Shown in pieces: positions 1-10,706 of a stretch of DNA of 64,000 nucleotides. The position numbers and the translations under genes were made by a program. This DNA is from Anticarsia gemmatalis (lineage: Eukaryota > Arthropoda > Insecta > Lepidoptera > Erebidae), in assembly GCF_050436995.1 (NCBI RefSeq), contig NC_134762.1, positions 9,198,167 through 9,262,166 of the forward strand, in the 5' to 3' direction. Numbering within the stretch: the stretch's first letter is position 1; every line of letters starts with the position of its first letter. The notes beneath the pieces were generated by a model. It searched no databases, was not told the DNA's origin, and saw nothing but the letters and a program-made list of their open reading frames with translations.

Positions 1-44
1 AGAAGCTCCAGAAACGCAATTACTTTCTCGTTACTCCACTCCAT
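1..44 (-). CDS. MADF protein, first exon (cut by window edge)
   Basis: Read on the minus strand from an ATG at 44, the translation begins MEWSNEKVIAFLEL and runs off the window. This is the usual opening of a MADF DNA-binding domain (Trp-x-x-Glu, then a hydrophobic helix). MADF/Myb-like proteins are the second gene of Harbinger transposons, where they help the transposase bind DNA and enter the nucleus. A Harbinger transposase exon lies just upstream on the same strand (321-581). Only 14 residues are visible, so a host MADF gene cannot be excluded. Confidence 0.45.
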   Translation of the reverse strand, partial: MEWSNEKVIAFLEL

Positions 45-103
45 AGTATGTATTGCAAATACAAAACACGTGCGATCCCGTCGAGCTCTCGACGCACACT
101 GAC

Positions 104-296
104 TGGCGTAGTGTGACCGCTTTATCCCATTAATTCTCGCGTTATTCTCTTTGATGTACCGCCACTTGAGTTATCGCCTAATGTCAAACGCCAATGTAAA
201 TCCCGTTGTCAAATTATTGCGTTAAGTCGTGGCTACATCTACGGTTAACGTCCTTTAACGCGATAATTAATGGCATTTCCCGGTAGTGTGGCCCCA
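104..296. repeat. MITE-like segment with partly inverted ends
   Basis: The left part holds 'cattaattctcgcgtta' and the right part holds its near inverse, 'taacgcgataattaatg'. Outside these lie 'gtagtgtgacc' and 'gtagtgtggcc' in the same orientation. No ORF is present. It separates the MADF exon from the Harbinger transposase exon and could be the regulatory or terminal region of that element. The ends are imperfect and no target duplication is clear. Confidence 0.3.
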
Positions 297-320
297 GCAT
301 AATGTAATAGCCCGCCTCGT

Positions 321-581
321 TTAAGGTGAAACTGGCTGACGAATATTTGTTTCCATTTTGGCTATTGATGGGCCAATCATTTCCAGAAGATGTTCGAAAT
401 CGCTTTTCGACATTCTCGTAAAGTTACTAAATGATCCATCTCCCATTCTGAGGTCACTCGTCAAATTTCCTCTTTGCAAAAGATAGTTTCGAATCCACCA
501 TCTTTTTCTCTTTTTTTTATTTGAAATCTTATACATCAGCTGATACAGAGAACACAACAACACTACCTCCTCGGGCAACAT
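321..581 (-). pseudogene. Harbinger (PIF/HARBI1-like) transposase, N-terminal exon
   Basis: The 86-aa reading frame has the typical N-terminal part of a HARBI1-like transposase: a basic 'RWWIRNYLLQRG' segment, then 'FSNFTRMSKSDFEHLLEMIGP' and 'KMETNIRQPVSP', which corresponds to the usual 'dT.mR..Is'. The ATG at 581 is a good start. The catalytic DDE domain (GAIDGKH and GDEAFPL blocks) is not found nearby, so this is a single exon or a fragment. Three further Harbinger copies lie near 15.3, 46.4 and 50.4 kb. Confidence 0.7.
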
Positions 582-737
582 TTTAACTCAGACTGGCGTG
601 TGGACAACCTGTATTGATTTAAACAAAGTTGCTGGCAACATTCTCGCCGCTCACCAACAATGTTGATCAACTGTTCCTAAACAAATGTTTACCATGAATA
701 CGGGGCTTTAGAAACAAGACTGGAAGAGAAGAAAAAA

Positions 738-1930
738 ATGAAGTTGGAGAAAATGGCCGTGAAACCTGGATGTAACGAAGCTTGTACTAAAAAATGCATG
801 TCATATTTCACGGAATTAGAACGCAAACGTATAAATGAAATATTTTGGAATTTTAATTATGAAGCTCAAGATTTGTATGTTAAGTCACTGGTTACTGAAA
901 AGTAAGTTCTAAGGCGTATTAAAGATAGCCAGCAGATGAGGAAGCATACCTATGTCTATTATTTGGAAATCGATAACAAGAAGAAGGAAGTTTGTAAGAC
1001 ATTCTTTCTCACGACTCTGGGGTTTCATAAAAACAATGATAGACGTGTTCTCGATATTATGAAAAAGCTTCCAGAAGCTCAAGGGGATCGACGCGGGAAG
1101 CATGACAACGCCAAACAATTGGACAGAGAAAAGCTCAAAGAGCATATCGAGAGTTTTAGACCAGCCATCGCACACTACAGACGAGCACATGCTCCAAACA
1201 GAAGATATCTAGCGACTTAAATGGAACTATGATGCATACTGATTTTAAGGAAAAGAATCCAGATTTTAAAGTATCCTATGATCTCTACAGAAAATTCTTA
1301 AAAAAAGATATGAATATATCTTTTGCCCAGTTGGGTAACGAAGAATGTGAGCAATGTGAAAGTTATAAACTGCATCAAATTTCATGCAAACATACAGAAA
1401 ATTGTACCGATTGCTTTTCATATCGCAACTATCAAGACAAAATACAAAAAAAGCACGAATTTATTACCAAATTGATGTAGAGCAATCTGTGAATGAATCA
1501 GTATCTACAAAATGCTACTACTCAGCTGATTAGCAAAAGGTAATTATGTTACCAAGGCTAGACATGTTTAAAGTGGTTATGTTCTGTCCTAGAATCATAG
1601 CATTTAATGAAAGTTTTCCTCTGGACTCGAGTAAAGAAAAACCTTTCGCAGCGGTTTGGCATGAAGCAATATCAGGTAGAAAACAGGAGGACATAATTAG
1701 TACATACCGAGCTTTTTTTGAAAGTGAACGTGATTGTAAGGAAATCATTGTTTGGACAGACAATTGTACAAGTCAAAATAAAAATTGGGCATTTTTTACA
1801 TTTCTGGTACAGATTGTAAATAGCCAGGTAATCGGCGCAAACAAAATTATAATTAAATATTTTGAACCAGGACACACGTTCATGTCTGTAGACAATTTTC
1901 TAAAAAGAGATAACTCCCGTGGAGTGTTTC
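738..1930 (+). pseudogene. Transposase-like gene with a W-D-N-C...Q-N-K-N core (DUF7869-like), broken
   Basis: The reading starts at ATG 738 (MKLEKMAVKPGCNEACTKKC), passes a stop near 903, a frameshift near 1217, another shift near 1478 and a stop near 1526, and ends at the piggyBac junction near 1930. Visible parts are a Cys-rich N-terminus, a 'GKHDN' linker, a second Cys cluster (ECEQCESY...CKHTENCTDC) and the core 'IVWTDNCTSQNKNW' followed by 'FEPGHTFMSVDNF'. Insect proteins of this kind are annotated as DUF7869 or left unnamed and look like RNase H-fold transposases. That assignment is from memory. A small relative lies at 23.8 kb. Confidence 0.6.
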
Positions 1931-3284
1931 GAGTTGCTCTGGGGACGAGATAATAAAGTTTATAGCTGATATGAGCAATTTATATGCTTTACAGAGAAAT
2001 CACACTCTTAATGTGACTTGTGACGAAATTAGAGTTTACATTGCAATACTGCTACTTACAGGTTATTTGACGCCAAAGTACATGCGAATGTTCTGGGAAG
2101 TAAAAGGTGACACGCACAATGACCTAGTAGTGTCTAGCATAAGGCGAAATAGATTTTTCGAAATTCAGCAATATCTTCATCTTTCAGATAGTACATCCTT
2201 ACCCCCCAACGATAAATTTGCTTAAGTTCGGGAATATTTCACGAAACTAAACGGAAATTTCGTTGCAAATTTCAAAAGAGCTGGTTCCTCACATATTCAA
2301 ACTATAGTGCCATACTTTGGGAGATACGGCACAAAGCAACATATACATGGAAAACCTATAAGGTTCGGCTACAAGCTCTGGTCAGCAGCTACTCGCCATG
2401 GATATCTAGTGAGTTGTGAGCTTTAACAAGGTGCGTCTGGACCTGTCCTCAAAATGCAGTCTGAATTGGGTCTAGGTGCTGCTGTAATTTTGGAGCTCCA
2501 TGCCAGATTACCACAGGAGCTAGGGCCATACAATTTGTACTTTGACAATTTTTTTACTGGGTTACCTTTGCTAAAATATTTGCGAGAGCAGAATGTTGGG
2601 GGCACTGGTACTGTAAGAGAAAACCGTCTGCAGAATTGCATTTTGCCAAACTCGAAGGAAATGAAAAAAGAACCCAGAGGTAAGCTAAGCCATAAGATCT
2701 CTGATGAAATAATTGCTGCTAAATGGCATGACAATAGTATCGTCACCATTGCATCCAACTGTCACGGATTAGATCCTATAACAAAAGTGGATCGGATTGG
2801 ATTTGTGGACAAAAAACGTGCAAAAATTCAAGTCGACTGCCCAGCCATCATCAAGATGTACAATAAGTATATGGGTGGGGTAGACCGTTTTGACGAAAAC
2901 GTTGACTCCATGAGAGTATCTCTTCGTGGTAAAAAGTGGTGGTTCCCTCTCTTTGCTTTTGGATTAGATGCAGCTTGTCAAAATGCATGGCTGATAAAAA
3001 GACGATCAGAAAATAACTGGACCTACTGCGATTTTCGGCGAAATGTGGCAACTATATATCTGCAAAAATATGGCATATCTCCGAGCCGTAATTCAGCTTG
3101 TGGTGTTCCTATGCAGATGAGAGTGCCTGCCGAAGTGAGGAGTGCAGGAGGTGCGGACGATCACTCGAAAGTTGACTGCTCTCAACGAAGATGTGGTTAT
3201 TGTCACCAACGCACTAGAAAAATGTGTGCCAAGTGCAATATTGGTTTACATCTAAAGTGTTGGTATAGCTTTCACAATAAATAA
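1931..3284 (+). pseudogene. piggyBac transposase, copy 1 (two stops, first catalytic Asp lost)
   Basis: One reading frame runs from 'GDEIIKFIADMSNLYA' to the stop at 3284 with internal stops near 2223 and 2424. The DDE_Tnp_1_7 body is clear: 'YFGRYGTKQ', 'KPIRFGYKLW', 'GPYNLYFDNFFTG' (second Asp), 'KYMGGVDRFD' (third Asp) and a C-terminal Cys-rich finger (CGYCHQ...CAKC...LKCW). Where piggyBac proteins usually have 'DEsM' before 'YFGR', this copy reads 'HIQTIV', so the first catalytic Asp is gone. The extreme N-terminus is missing and joins the preceding pseudogene directly. Inactive. Confidence 0.88.
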
Positions 3285-3823
3285 GTTTATTTTTCATTTT
3301 ATTAATACATTTTGTTATAAAACCAGATGTTTTATTTCTACTGTAAGCAAAAATTTTAATTACACACAGTATCACCTGTAGGTGACCCCACCGAAAAAAA
3401 TATAAGGGGGTAGTCTACATTTATTTTTTATTTTTTTAGGCTTATATAAACACAAAATAGGTTATGTTATACAAAAACAATGATTATATTTTCACTTATT
3501 TGGTCATGGGAATTGAAGAGTTAAAGAAATTTGAAATACACTGGTATATTTGTTTATGTGTCGCGACTTGTCGCCCCAAAATTTTTATGTGGGCATAAAG
3601 AGTAGACTCTAAGGAAGTAGAAACATGAATAAAAAGTCCCCCCAATGTACCCCATATTTTTGTATAGTACTTCAAACTATATAGGGAATATTATAATTAA
3701 ATTGACTAAGCTTATCTTTTGTTTTCATTTGTCATAGATCCTTCGGAAAGAGTGAAAAATATCACCAGAATGAAGTTATATAATATTATCAAAGAGTTCA
3801 AAGGAAAGAAAATTTAAGAAAAA
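3285..3823. other. AT-rich spacer between piggyBac copy 1 and Transib copy 1
   Basis: No coding region is visible. The stretch holds poly-T runs, a short palindrome ('cacctgtaggtg' near 3371) and upstream sequence of the Transib gene. Element ends of either flanking transposon should lie here, but I could not identify a terminal repeat. Confidence 0.5.
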
Positions 3824-5113
3824 ATGTCGTTGTTGGAAGAAAGACTAGCGCAACTCACTTTATGTCCACCCGAAGAGAAAAGTGTTCTTACCCGTTCTTT
3901 GAAATATTTCAAGACTAGTTTCAAAGAAAGGTGGTTGGCAGCCCGTAATACTGATAAGAGATTCGTAGAAAACAATATGGAATGGCTTAATGTATCACTG
4001 GAACTACCTACCTGGACCCATAAAGCAGGTCGACCATCAAAAGAATTCGGGGAATTGTGTGATAGAAGCAAGCGTCGAAGAACAAAAGATTTACGGGACC
4101 GGGTACCTGTTGAGGAATTGACGTACGCTGCAAGCGTGAGTCAAGGTACTTCGGGAAATGTTGATGCGTCTAAGATCATGAAAGAAATAACGACAACACC
4201 TACTAGAGCCAAAAAGTTCCGAAAAGCTATATCGTCAGCTAAAAAAGAACCAATCGCGAGAAAATACACACCACAAGAAGCATTATTGTATTTGTAGAAG
4301 GTAATTTTACAAGAGGGCAATGGGAATTAATACAAGGTGGCCGAAAAGCAATTTATCCTTGCTATTCGCTTTTACAAAAAGCGAAAAAGGAGTGTTATCC
4401 CGACGAAAATAGCATAAAAGTTACAGAAACTAGCTTTAAAGTGGAACTTCAAGCTTTGCTGGACCATACGGCTTTGCAACTACTTCAGTATTTAAAAGAA
4501 GTGATTGAAACTCTATCAGTGTTTGAGAAACAACATCTTACGTTAATATCAAAATGGGGCTGTGATGGATCTAACCAGACACAGTTTAAACAGACATTTA
4601 CTAATGCTGGCGACGATGATGCTAATATATTTTTAAGTTCTCTTGAACCTGTGAGAATGGTTGTTTCTGTTAATGGAGAGATAAGGAAAATAGTATGGCA
4701 AAATCCAGTGCCTTCTTCAGTAAGATTCTGTCGTCCTATCCGGGCTCAGTTCATTCACGAAACAAAGGATATCACGAAGGAAGAAATCACCTCAAGTAAT
4801 ATCAAGTCACATTGTATCAATCGGACAGCTATCAGAGGAGGCTGCTGAAGCCCGGAACAAACATTTTCGTAAATATCACGTAGACTTTGCAAGAAAATTT
4901 TCAAGAGTAGACTGCAACAGAGATATTTTAAATAGGTTGTTGCTTACATCTGATTCCTTCATCAGCTGCAACAGAATAATACGAAAAAAGAAAACCAAGT
5001 CGTTTTCCCAGGAAGCTATTAATATGCTTTTCACGAAAGAACCAAATTGTGACAGTTCTGAAGACGTAGATGATGAGAACCAAATCACCTATGAAGGCAG
5101 TGATTCTGATTGA
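3824..5113 (+). pseudogene. Transib transposase, copy 1 (frameshift and internal deletion)
   Basis: Transib transposases are the DDE enzymes related to the RAG1 core. The N-terminal part (3824-4297) ends at a frameshift near 4293. Reading continues as 'VEGNFTRGQWELIQ' through 'LISKWGCDGS', which holds the first catalytic Asp, and 'NPVPSSVRFCRPI'. Near 4805 the frame jumps straight to 'IGQLSEEAAEARNKHFRKY', the block with the catalytic Glu, then runs to the stop at 5113. The middle third, including the second Asp ('MiDGKV' block present in copy 2 at 51.8 kb), is deleted. Terminal repeats were not found. Confidence 0.82.
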
Positions 5114-5304
5114 TTCAGTCTCCTCATTATCATCTTCTTGAAAATAAATCCTGTTTTAAGAGTAAATAGTCTCTTAGATATTATTATGTAAAATTTTTTA
5201 AATATAAATTATAATAAAATGATAATTATGATGAATTATTGACTTTTATTTCATAAAATAGTAAAATAAAGTATAAAATAATTTTGTCCGGTTTTTTATG
5301 TGAA

Positions 5305-5625
5305 ATACTCCTATGTGCGGCGGTTTACGGCTGCTCAGAGGCCGACTCAGCGGTAGCCCCTGCTGCATCGCGATGCCGGGGCAGAGTAGCCCTACGCCAT
5401 GGACCCGATGGTGGAGCAAAAGGCTCACCAGGTGGGGGCTGCTGCCGCCCGAGTATTGCGTGCCGCATATACGACAGCTCGCAGCGCCTGATGTACAGCC
5501 CCTGCGCGTGCGTTGGCGCGTGGCTGTTGCAGCTGCAGAAGTTGGGGCAGTGCCGAGGTCGCTGGTGCGATCATGAAGCCGACCGTCACCACCAATATAT
5601 TAGGGGCTCTATGCATGTTCAGAAA
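5305..5625 (+). repeat. GC-rich repeat, copy A
   Basis: The block from about 5458 on ('gtgccgcatatacgacagctcgcagcgcctgatgtacag', then 'gcagctgcagaagttgggg', ending 'attaggggctctatgcatg') matches the two tandem units at 6485 and 6648. It is strongly GC-rich against AT-rich neighbours. Short ORFs exist in several frames but none looks like a known domain. It may come from the 5' part of a LINE. A decayed gypsy RT sits between copy A and the other copies. Confidence 0.6.
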
Positions 5626-5744
5626 TGAACATACAATGAATTAGAAAAACAATTTTGTAAATAAATTGTTTTATTTTAAGTCTAAAATAATTCGAGAAAA
5701 ATAATAGTAGGATCTCCAGTATAAGAGAATCACATTCCCCTCGG

Positions 5745-6190
5745 AGTGCAAAAGTACCTTATAGACGATAAATACCCACTTCCTAACTTTACCGATTTAT
5801 TTGACAAATTAGGTGAAGCATGATACTTTTCTACGCTAGACTTAGCTAGCTCTATTATCAGATAGAAGTGGATAAGCAGGACCAGCAAAAAAATCACTTT
5901 TTCTGCGCAAACGGGCAATTACGAATCGAGATGAATGCCATTTGGACTTAAAACCGCACCTGCAACTTTCCAAAAGGCTATGGACAATGTTTGAAGTCTA
6001 CAAGATCTACATTGTCTAGTATACTTAGATGACATAATAGTTTACTCAAATAGCTAACAAGAACATATGGACAAGCTTAGAAGAATATTCAATAGATTAC
6101 GCGAAACTAACCTAAAAGTTAGATAAATGCGAATTTCTTAGAAAAGGAGTTTTATACTTAGGTCATACTATTTCTAAGGATGGTCTTAAT
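5745..6190 (+). pseudogene. Decayed Ty3/gypsy reverse transcriptase
   Basis: With stops and shifts, the plus strand gives the ordered RT blocks of a gypsy-type LTR retrotransposon: 'DDKYPLPNFTDLFDKLG', 'YFSTLDLAS', 'MPFGLKTAPATFQKAMDNV', 'LVYLDDIIVYS' (catalytic box) and 'HMDKLRRIFNRLR'. It holds at least five in-frame stops. No gag, protease, integrase or LTR is seen around it. It is unrelated in position to the young gypsy element at 40-46 kb. Confidence 0.8.
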
Positions 6191-6422
6191 CAGACGACTT
6201 TTGGACGACAATTACTGCGGCGGCGAGTGCAGCAAATCCATAGCGAACATGCTGCGCGCGGCCGTAGAGGAGAGGCCCTCCAAAAAACGACCTTCCGAAG
6301 GAAACGTGAAAGAGAAAGCGAAAACTAGACCCATATCCAAAGGGAAGGGTGTGGGTAAGAAGTTCAACGAAATTACTGAAAGCAGCCAAAATATTACTGA
6401 AAAAATCCAACTTGTCTACTAG
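6180..6422 (+). other. Short open frame of unknown origin
   Basis: An 80-codon frame starts where the gypsy RT homology ends. It is basic and Lys/Glu-rich in its second half and has no recognisable domain. Base composition is richer in GC than the gypsy segment, so it probably belongs to the same inserted sequence as the GC-rich repeats on either side. It may not be a real gene. Confidence 0.2.
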
Positions 6423-6484
6423 GATTGGATCCAAATAGTTAGGTTCGGGAAAATCAAAGGAGCGTTTTTACAGTCGTGACGACT

Positions 6485-6815
6485 GACGTACAGTCCCTGC
6501 GCGAGCGCTGGCGCGTGGCTGTCGCAGCTGCAGAAGTTGGGACAGTGTCGAAGTCGCTGGTGCCGTCATGTAGCCGACCGTCGCCACCAAGATATTAGGG
6601 GCTCTGTGCATGTGCGCGTGCCGCACATACGACAGCTCGCAGCGCCTGACGTACAGTCCCTGCGCGAGCGCTGGCGCGTGGCTGTCGCAGCTGCAGAAGT
6701 TGGGACAGTGCCGAAGTCGCTGGTGCGGTCATGTAGCCAACCGTCGTCACCAAGATATTAGGGGTTCTGTGCATGTTCGCGTGCCGCACATACGATAGCT
6801 CGCGAAGCCAAGACA
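6485..6815 (+). repeat. GC-rich repeat, two tandem ~163-bp units
   Basis: Unit starts ('gacgtacagtccctgcgcg') lie at 6485 and 6648, giving a period of 163 bp. Each unit carries 'ctggcgcgtggctgtcgcag', 'cagaagttgggacagtg' and 'accaagatattaggggct' or its variant 'ggggtt'. The second unit ends near 6815, at the LINE-like sequence that follows. Copy A at 5.5 kb is more diverged. The two units differ at only a few positions by eye. Confidence 0.75.
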
Positions 6816-7755
6816 GACCCGAAGGGACCGTCTCGTTCTAGGGCCATAAGGCTCAGAACCAGGTCCCTTCACACCGTGTGAGAGAGGAAAGAAAACCTCT
6901 ATAAAAAACCAACTCAAACCGCAAGCCTGGCTCAACTCTTGGGTCAGGATCGGGGGTCGCTAGTCGGAGGCCGGGGAGACAGCGATCGTGAGGAAGAAAA
7001 CCTCTATAAAAAAGCACTCTGCTTGCCGAGAACACAGGTGTGGGACGGGTGATCCGTCGGTGGGAGGGCGGGCTCTCCTGGTTTCGGTATCGTTTCCGGG
7101 TGGGCAGACTTCTGTTACCGTCCTCAAACTCGTTATCCCAGCGGAGGTATCGTGGTCACGTCTCGCGGCCACTGCTGGGACCGAGGGCCTTGCCTTAATT
7201 GGCCCGGCCAAGAGGACTTAACCTCAGCAAAAAAAATATAAGTTCCCGTGAAACCTGACTGACCTCACGGTGTAATAGGGTTACCCAGGAAGGGGGCTCT
7301 GCCTGGGTGGACGGTTTATTTCCCCCATACACGTGGGATTCAAATGGAATGTTCAAATATCAAAAACACAAATGACGTCAGTGGGAGGGGCGAAAAGCCC
7401 AATCTTGAGGAGACAGGGGGCAAAAAGCCCGGCAGTATTGACTGCGCAGTTGTGGAGGGTCGTCGCACGCCCAGTATTGCGCCAGCCTCGTCGGTTGTCA
7501 GAGAAGGGGGTTCCAGGCACCTTTGTCCTTTCGGCCGAGTGTGGGACCTAGCTCGAGAGGCCCTCGAGTCCCCACTACTAGGGCTCTTTAACGCGTGCTT
7601 GGAGAGGGACGACTTCTAGGCACCTTGGAAGACCGGGAAGCTCGTCCTATTGAAGAAGGAGGGGCGCCCTGCGGACTCTCCGACCGCGTACCGGCCCATA
7701 GTGTTGTTGGACGAGGTGGGCAAGCTCTTTGAGCGCATAATCGCCGGGTCCTGAC
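6816..7755 (+). pseudogene. R1-clade-like LINE fragment (5' region joined to reverse transcriptase)
   Basis: The first half looks like a 5' leader: 'aaaacctctataaaaaa' occurs near 6894 and 6996, followed by a short ORF1-like start at 7344. The end, 7616-7755, translates to 'WKTGKLVLLKKEGRPADSPT' continuing into 'AYRPIVLLDEVGKLFERIIAG', the early RT block of R1/TRAS-type LINEs. A stop and frame changes separate it from the preceding text, and the main body (endonuclease, RT catalytic box) is absent. This is an internally deleted, dead copy. Clade assignment rests on the RT block alone. Confidence 0.6.
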
Positions 7756-7781
7756 AATGTTTTTGAACAAAGTAGATAGGC

Positions 7782-8216
7782 CAAAACCAAAAAGAAGAAG
7801 ATGACAGTCTCGTCAATAGTGTTCTTCAATCTGTAGATAACTATTTTAAGTGTCCCAGGGATTAAGTTAGGGAAGATCGTCACGATATTTTTTGCAAGTC
7901 TGTTGCGAGTAAATTACGGGACTTGCCAAGACAACAAAGAATGCTCGCCGAAAAACTAATAAACGATCTCGTATTTGATGCTGAGTGGGGTAATTTGAGT
8001 CTGAATTATAAAGTTATAAATACCGGTTCTGCTAATCGCCGACACTTTATCTCTTCATCAAATTATTTTACACAATCATATGAAATGCCATCTTCTTCAA
8101 TTACTTCTCCCATTCATTCGTCGTATCGAGCAAGTTCATCTGCAAACATGCCAACAAACTCGCCATCGCATCAAAATACTTCTCTCATTCATTCGTCGCA
8201 TACGTTACAACTTTAA
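7782..8216 (+). pseudogene. MADF-BESS protein, C-terminal fragment
   Basis: Reading 'EEDDSLVNSVLQSVDNYFKC', a stop near 7875, then 'DIFCKSVASKLRDLPRQQRM' and 'LAEKLINDLVFDAEWGNLSL' gives the BESS-type C-terminus of a Harbinger MADF partner protein, followed by a Ser/His/Thr-rich tail ending at 8216. The N-terminal MADF domain is missing. It begins directly after the R1-type RT fragment, so the two are separate insertions or deletion remnants. Confidence 0.6.
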
Positions 8217-8300
8217 TAGAAATACAAAAAAATACAATGCCCGCCCGCAAGTACACAAATGAATTTGGATGCCGAAGCAGATGACATAGATATCGGTGAT

Positions 8301-8605
8301 GGTGGCGGCGATGAGTAACTAGATAAAGAAATACAGAAAACTATGACTATAGAACAGAAATCTGAAATAAACGCAGATCTCAAACGAATCATAAGCGCTG
8401 AAATGTGTATTTATGATAGCGGTGGTCGTGAAGTTTTCCTAACAGCAGCTTATAACTATTTACTTTCTATAATGCCTACAAGTGTTGAAGCTGAACAAAC
8501 CTTTTCTTCAGCCGGTTATCTTTGTTCCAAAGTTAGAAGTTCTCTTAGTGACAAAACATTGCACTCATTTATGAGATCATATTTTCAAGAGCAAAGATTC
8601 AGTCT
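8301..8605 (+). pseudogene. hAT transposase, C-terminal dimerisation fragment
   Basis: The translation 'AAYNYLLSIMPTSVEAEQTF' followed by 'SSAGYLCSKVRSSLSDKTLH' is the diagnostic C-terminal block of hAT transposases (small residues, PTS, E-x-x-F-S, R-x-x-L). The open frame continues to 8768, but beyond about 8605 it resembles LINE 5' leader rather than hAT. No RNase H domain, TIR or target duplication is seen. Confidence 0.8.
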
Positions 8606-8776
8606 CGTATCGGTACGCGTACGGAAAGGTTGTTTATTAAGTTTATCTGATAAGTTGTTATTGAATATCGCTTCTTGGTGCATTGTTCTCGCGGGCGGTC
8701 GGGTCGGCTACCTGCGCCAGGTGTGCGGCCGACCGACTTGTTTACAAGTTACATTGTATTATAAGTAATTGCGTTT

Positions 8777-9652
8777 ATGATGAATGACAATGAAAACAAT
8801 ACAGACGACGTAGTTAAATCACCGGCAATAGGGGAGAAATATTATATATTACTACAGGAGGAAGATCGCGGAGAGGACCAAACGAATAGAAAGAGAAGAA
8901 GGGAAATGAGGGAGTCGGATGAGGAATGGACAGTAGTGGGAGGTAAAAAATCCAGGCGTAAGGATGAAAACAGGAACGTTATTAAATATGAAATAACTGT
9001 TTCATCAAAAGAAAAGTTGCCGAAATCATTCGCATTTGCGAACATATTACAAAATCAAAACATTGTCAATATCCTTCGAGTTAAATATTTCCATCCATAT
9101 CGTGTACGTTTAGAATTCGAAGATGCAGATAATATGGAGAAAGTTTTGCAAATGTGAGGCCCTTATTTCGATGGGGTGGAGATTTACTAACGACTATGAA
9201 GTGAACTTTTCGTACGGAGTTATAAGAGACGTGGACATGGATCTGGACGAGAGTAAAATATTCCAGAGCATCACTTGTCCAGATACGTACGAATTGGTAT
9301 CGGTGAAACGTCTTAACCGTAAGCAAAGCGAGGGCTGGACACCAAGCGAAGCGAGTTTGTTTTAGGGAAACTCTCTGCCAGATTTTGATACGTGGATGCC
9401 TTAAGACTCAGGGTTGAACCGTACATTTTTCCGGTGACGCAATGTTCACGATGCTGGAGGTTAAGCCACGGTTCCAAAACTTGTCCGTCGTCCAAAATAA
9501 TATGCCCAAAATGTGGCGGACACCATACTATCTGCGGGACAAGGAATTTTAGATGTTCCAACTGTTCAGGAGGTCATATGGCTCTTTCGAAGACGTGTCC
9601 TATGTTCCAAAAAGAAAAAAGACTGAGGGAGATAATGTCAGATAGGAATTGA
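8777..9652 (+). pseudogene. LINE ORF1 (nucleocapsid-like, CCHC knuckles), frameshifted
   Basis: ORF1 proteins of jockey-type LINEs bind the element RNA. The frame starts at ATG 8777, shifts near 9157 and again near 9365, and ends at 9652. The last part carries a row of zinc knuckles: 'CSRCWRLSHGSKTC', 'CPKCGGHHTIC' and 'CSNCSGGHMALSKTC'. The upstream part is charged (RKRRREMRESDEEWTVV), as usual. No ORF2 follows, so the copy is truncated at its 3' side. Confidence 0.75.
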
Positions 9653-10706
9653 ATGGCCAAGTTCAAGAAGTCCCTAAGTCCACTTAGGGATTTTATGCAC
9701 TAGCAACACTGCTGGTAGCGTAAGAGGTTTTCTGTATTTAAGTCATTTGTAAGAAGTTCCTAAGTGTGTTTTCTTTTATACTTCATTATGGCTATGTCCA
9801 GTAACTTGAGTTCAAAAAATCCCTTTGTTCAAAGAAGTCCCTAAGTCCAAGTTTTTTGTTTTTTAAAACCCTAAGTCCATTCTGTCATCAAGTAAATTTA
9901 CGGAAAATGGAAAACCGAGGATGTCGCAATCCATGACGAGTGACGATTATAATCAGTTCTCTCTATATAAAACTGGAGTGAGCAGAGTACACAGCCAAAT
10001 TTTTATTTAGTTTCAAACTTTCAAAATAATACGATTTTATGTTACTTTTGCTATAGAATGTCAACATCTAGAAGGGAAAGCACGTAAAATCTGAAGATTT
10101 GTCTCGAAGAAGTGATAGAAGAAGCACGTAAACGTGTGGAGGAACGAGGTGATCATGTTCCTCCATCACAAAGGGAGGATCCTCCGACCAGGCGAGGTGA
10201 TCGTGCCTGGTGGGCCTAGGCTGCCCGACTGTTGTAGTCGGGAACTTGTATACATAGTCAGATGCAGTGCAAACTTCGATAGCGCGATCTAGGACTTGTG
10301 ACGTCAGTCACACTGCGCGTGGTGGTTGGTTGCGCGCTGGTCCCAGTAGATGTCGCTGTATGTAGCGAGCCGCTACAAACGTGTCGCAGATGGCGAGAGT
10401 AATAGATAGGTGGCAAAATCTCTTGGCATGGCGGAATCTACACTACGAGTACGATTGAATAGATCCACTTCAGTAAATAGCTTAGGAAGATATGACACTA
10501 CATTCTCAAAAAAAGTGGAGAAAGAATTAAGTGATTAAGTTGCAGTGGTGCGTAAAAAGTGTACCTTACAAAAAGAAAATGAAGATGGCGTAAAGATTCA
10601 GGCATTAAGTAAAAAATTCACCAGAGAAGCGCTCACTGATAATCTTAGTGTGTTGGTGCAAAAATTTAGGGAAGAGGCTAAAATTTAAAAAAAACATTAT
10701 TACAAT
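9653..10706. other. Non-coding stretch upstream of the 437-aa gene
   Basis: Between 9668 and 9880 the phrase 'aagtccctaagtcca' or close variants occurs four times. From about 10540, in frame with the next gene, the plus strand reads 'KCTLQKENEDGVKIQALSKK' and on to 'REEAKI', then a stop near 10686. This suggests the gene once began further upstream. The segment 10250-10430 is more GC-rich and has no identifiable content. Confidence 0.5.

Noticed and set aside
321..5100. Possibility of bacterial or phage origin
   Set aside because: Introns, LINEs, tRNA-type SINE and eukaryotic transposases throughout rule it out.
6595..7211. Overlapping ORFs in the GC-rich repeats and R1-type leader
   Set aside because: They arise from low stop density in GC-rich DNA, in several frames at once, with no domain.
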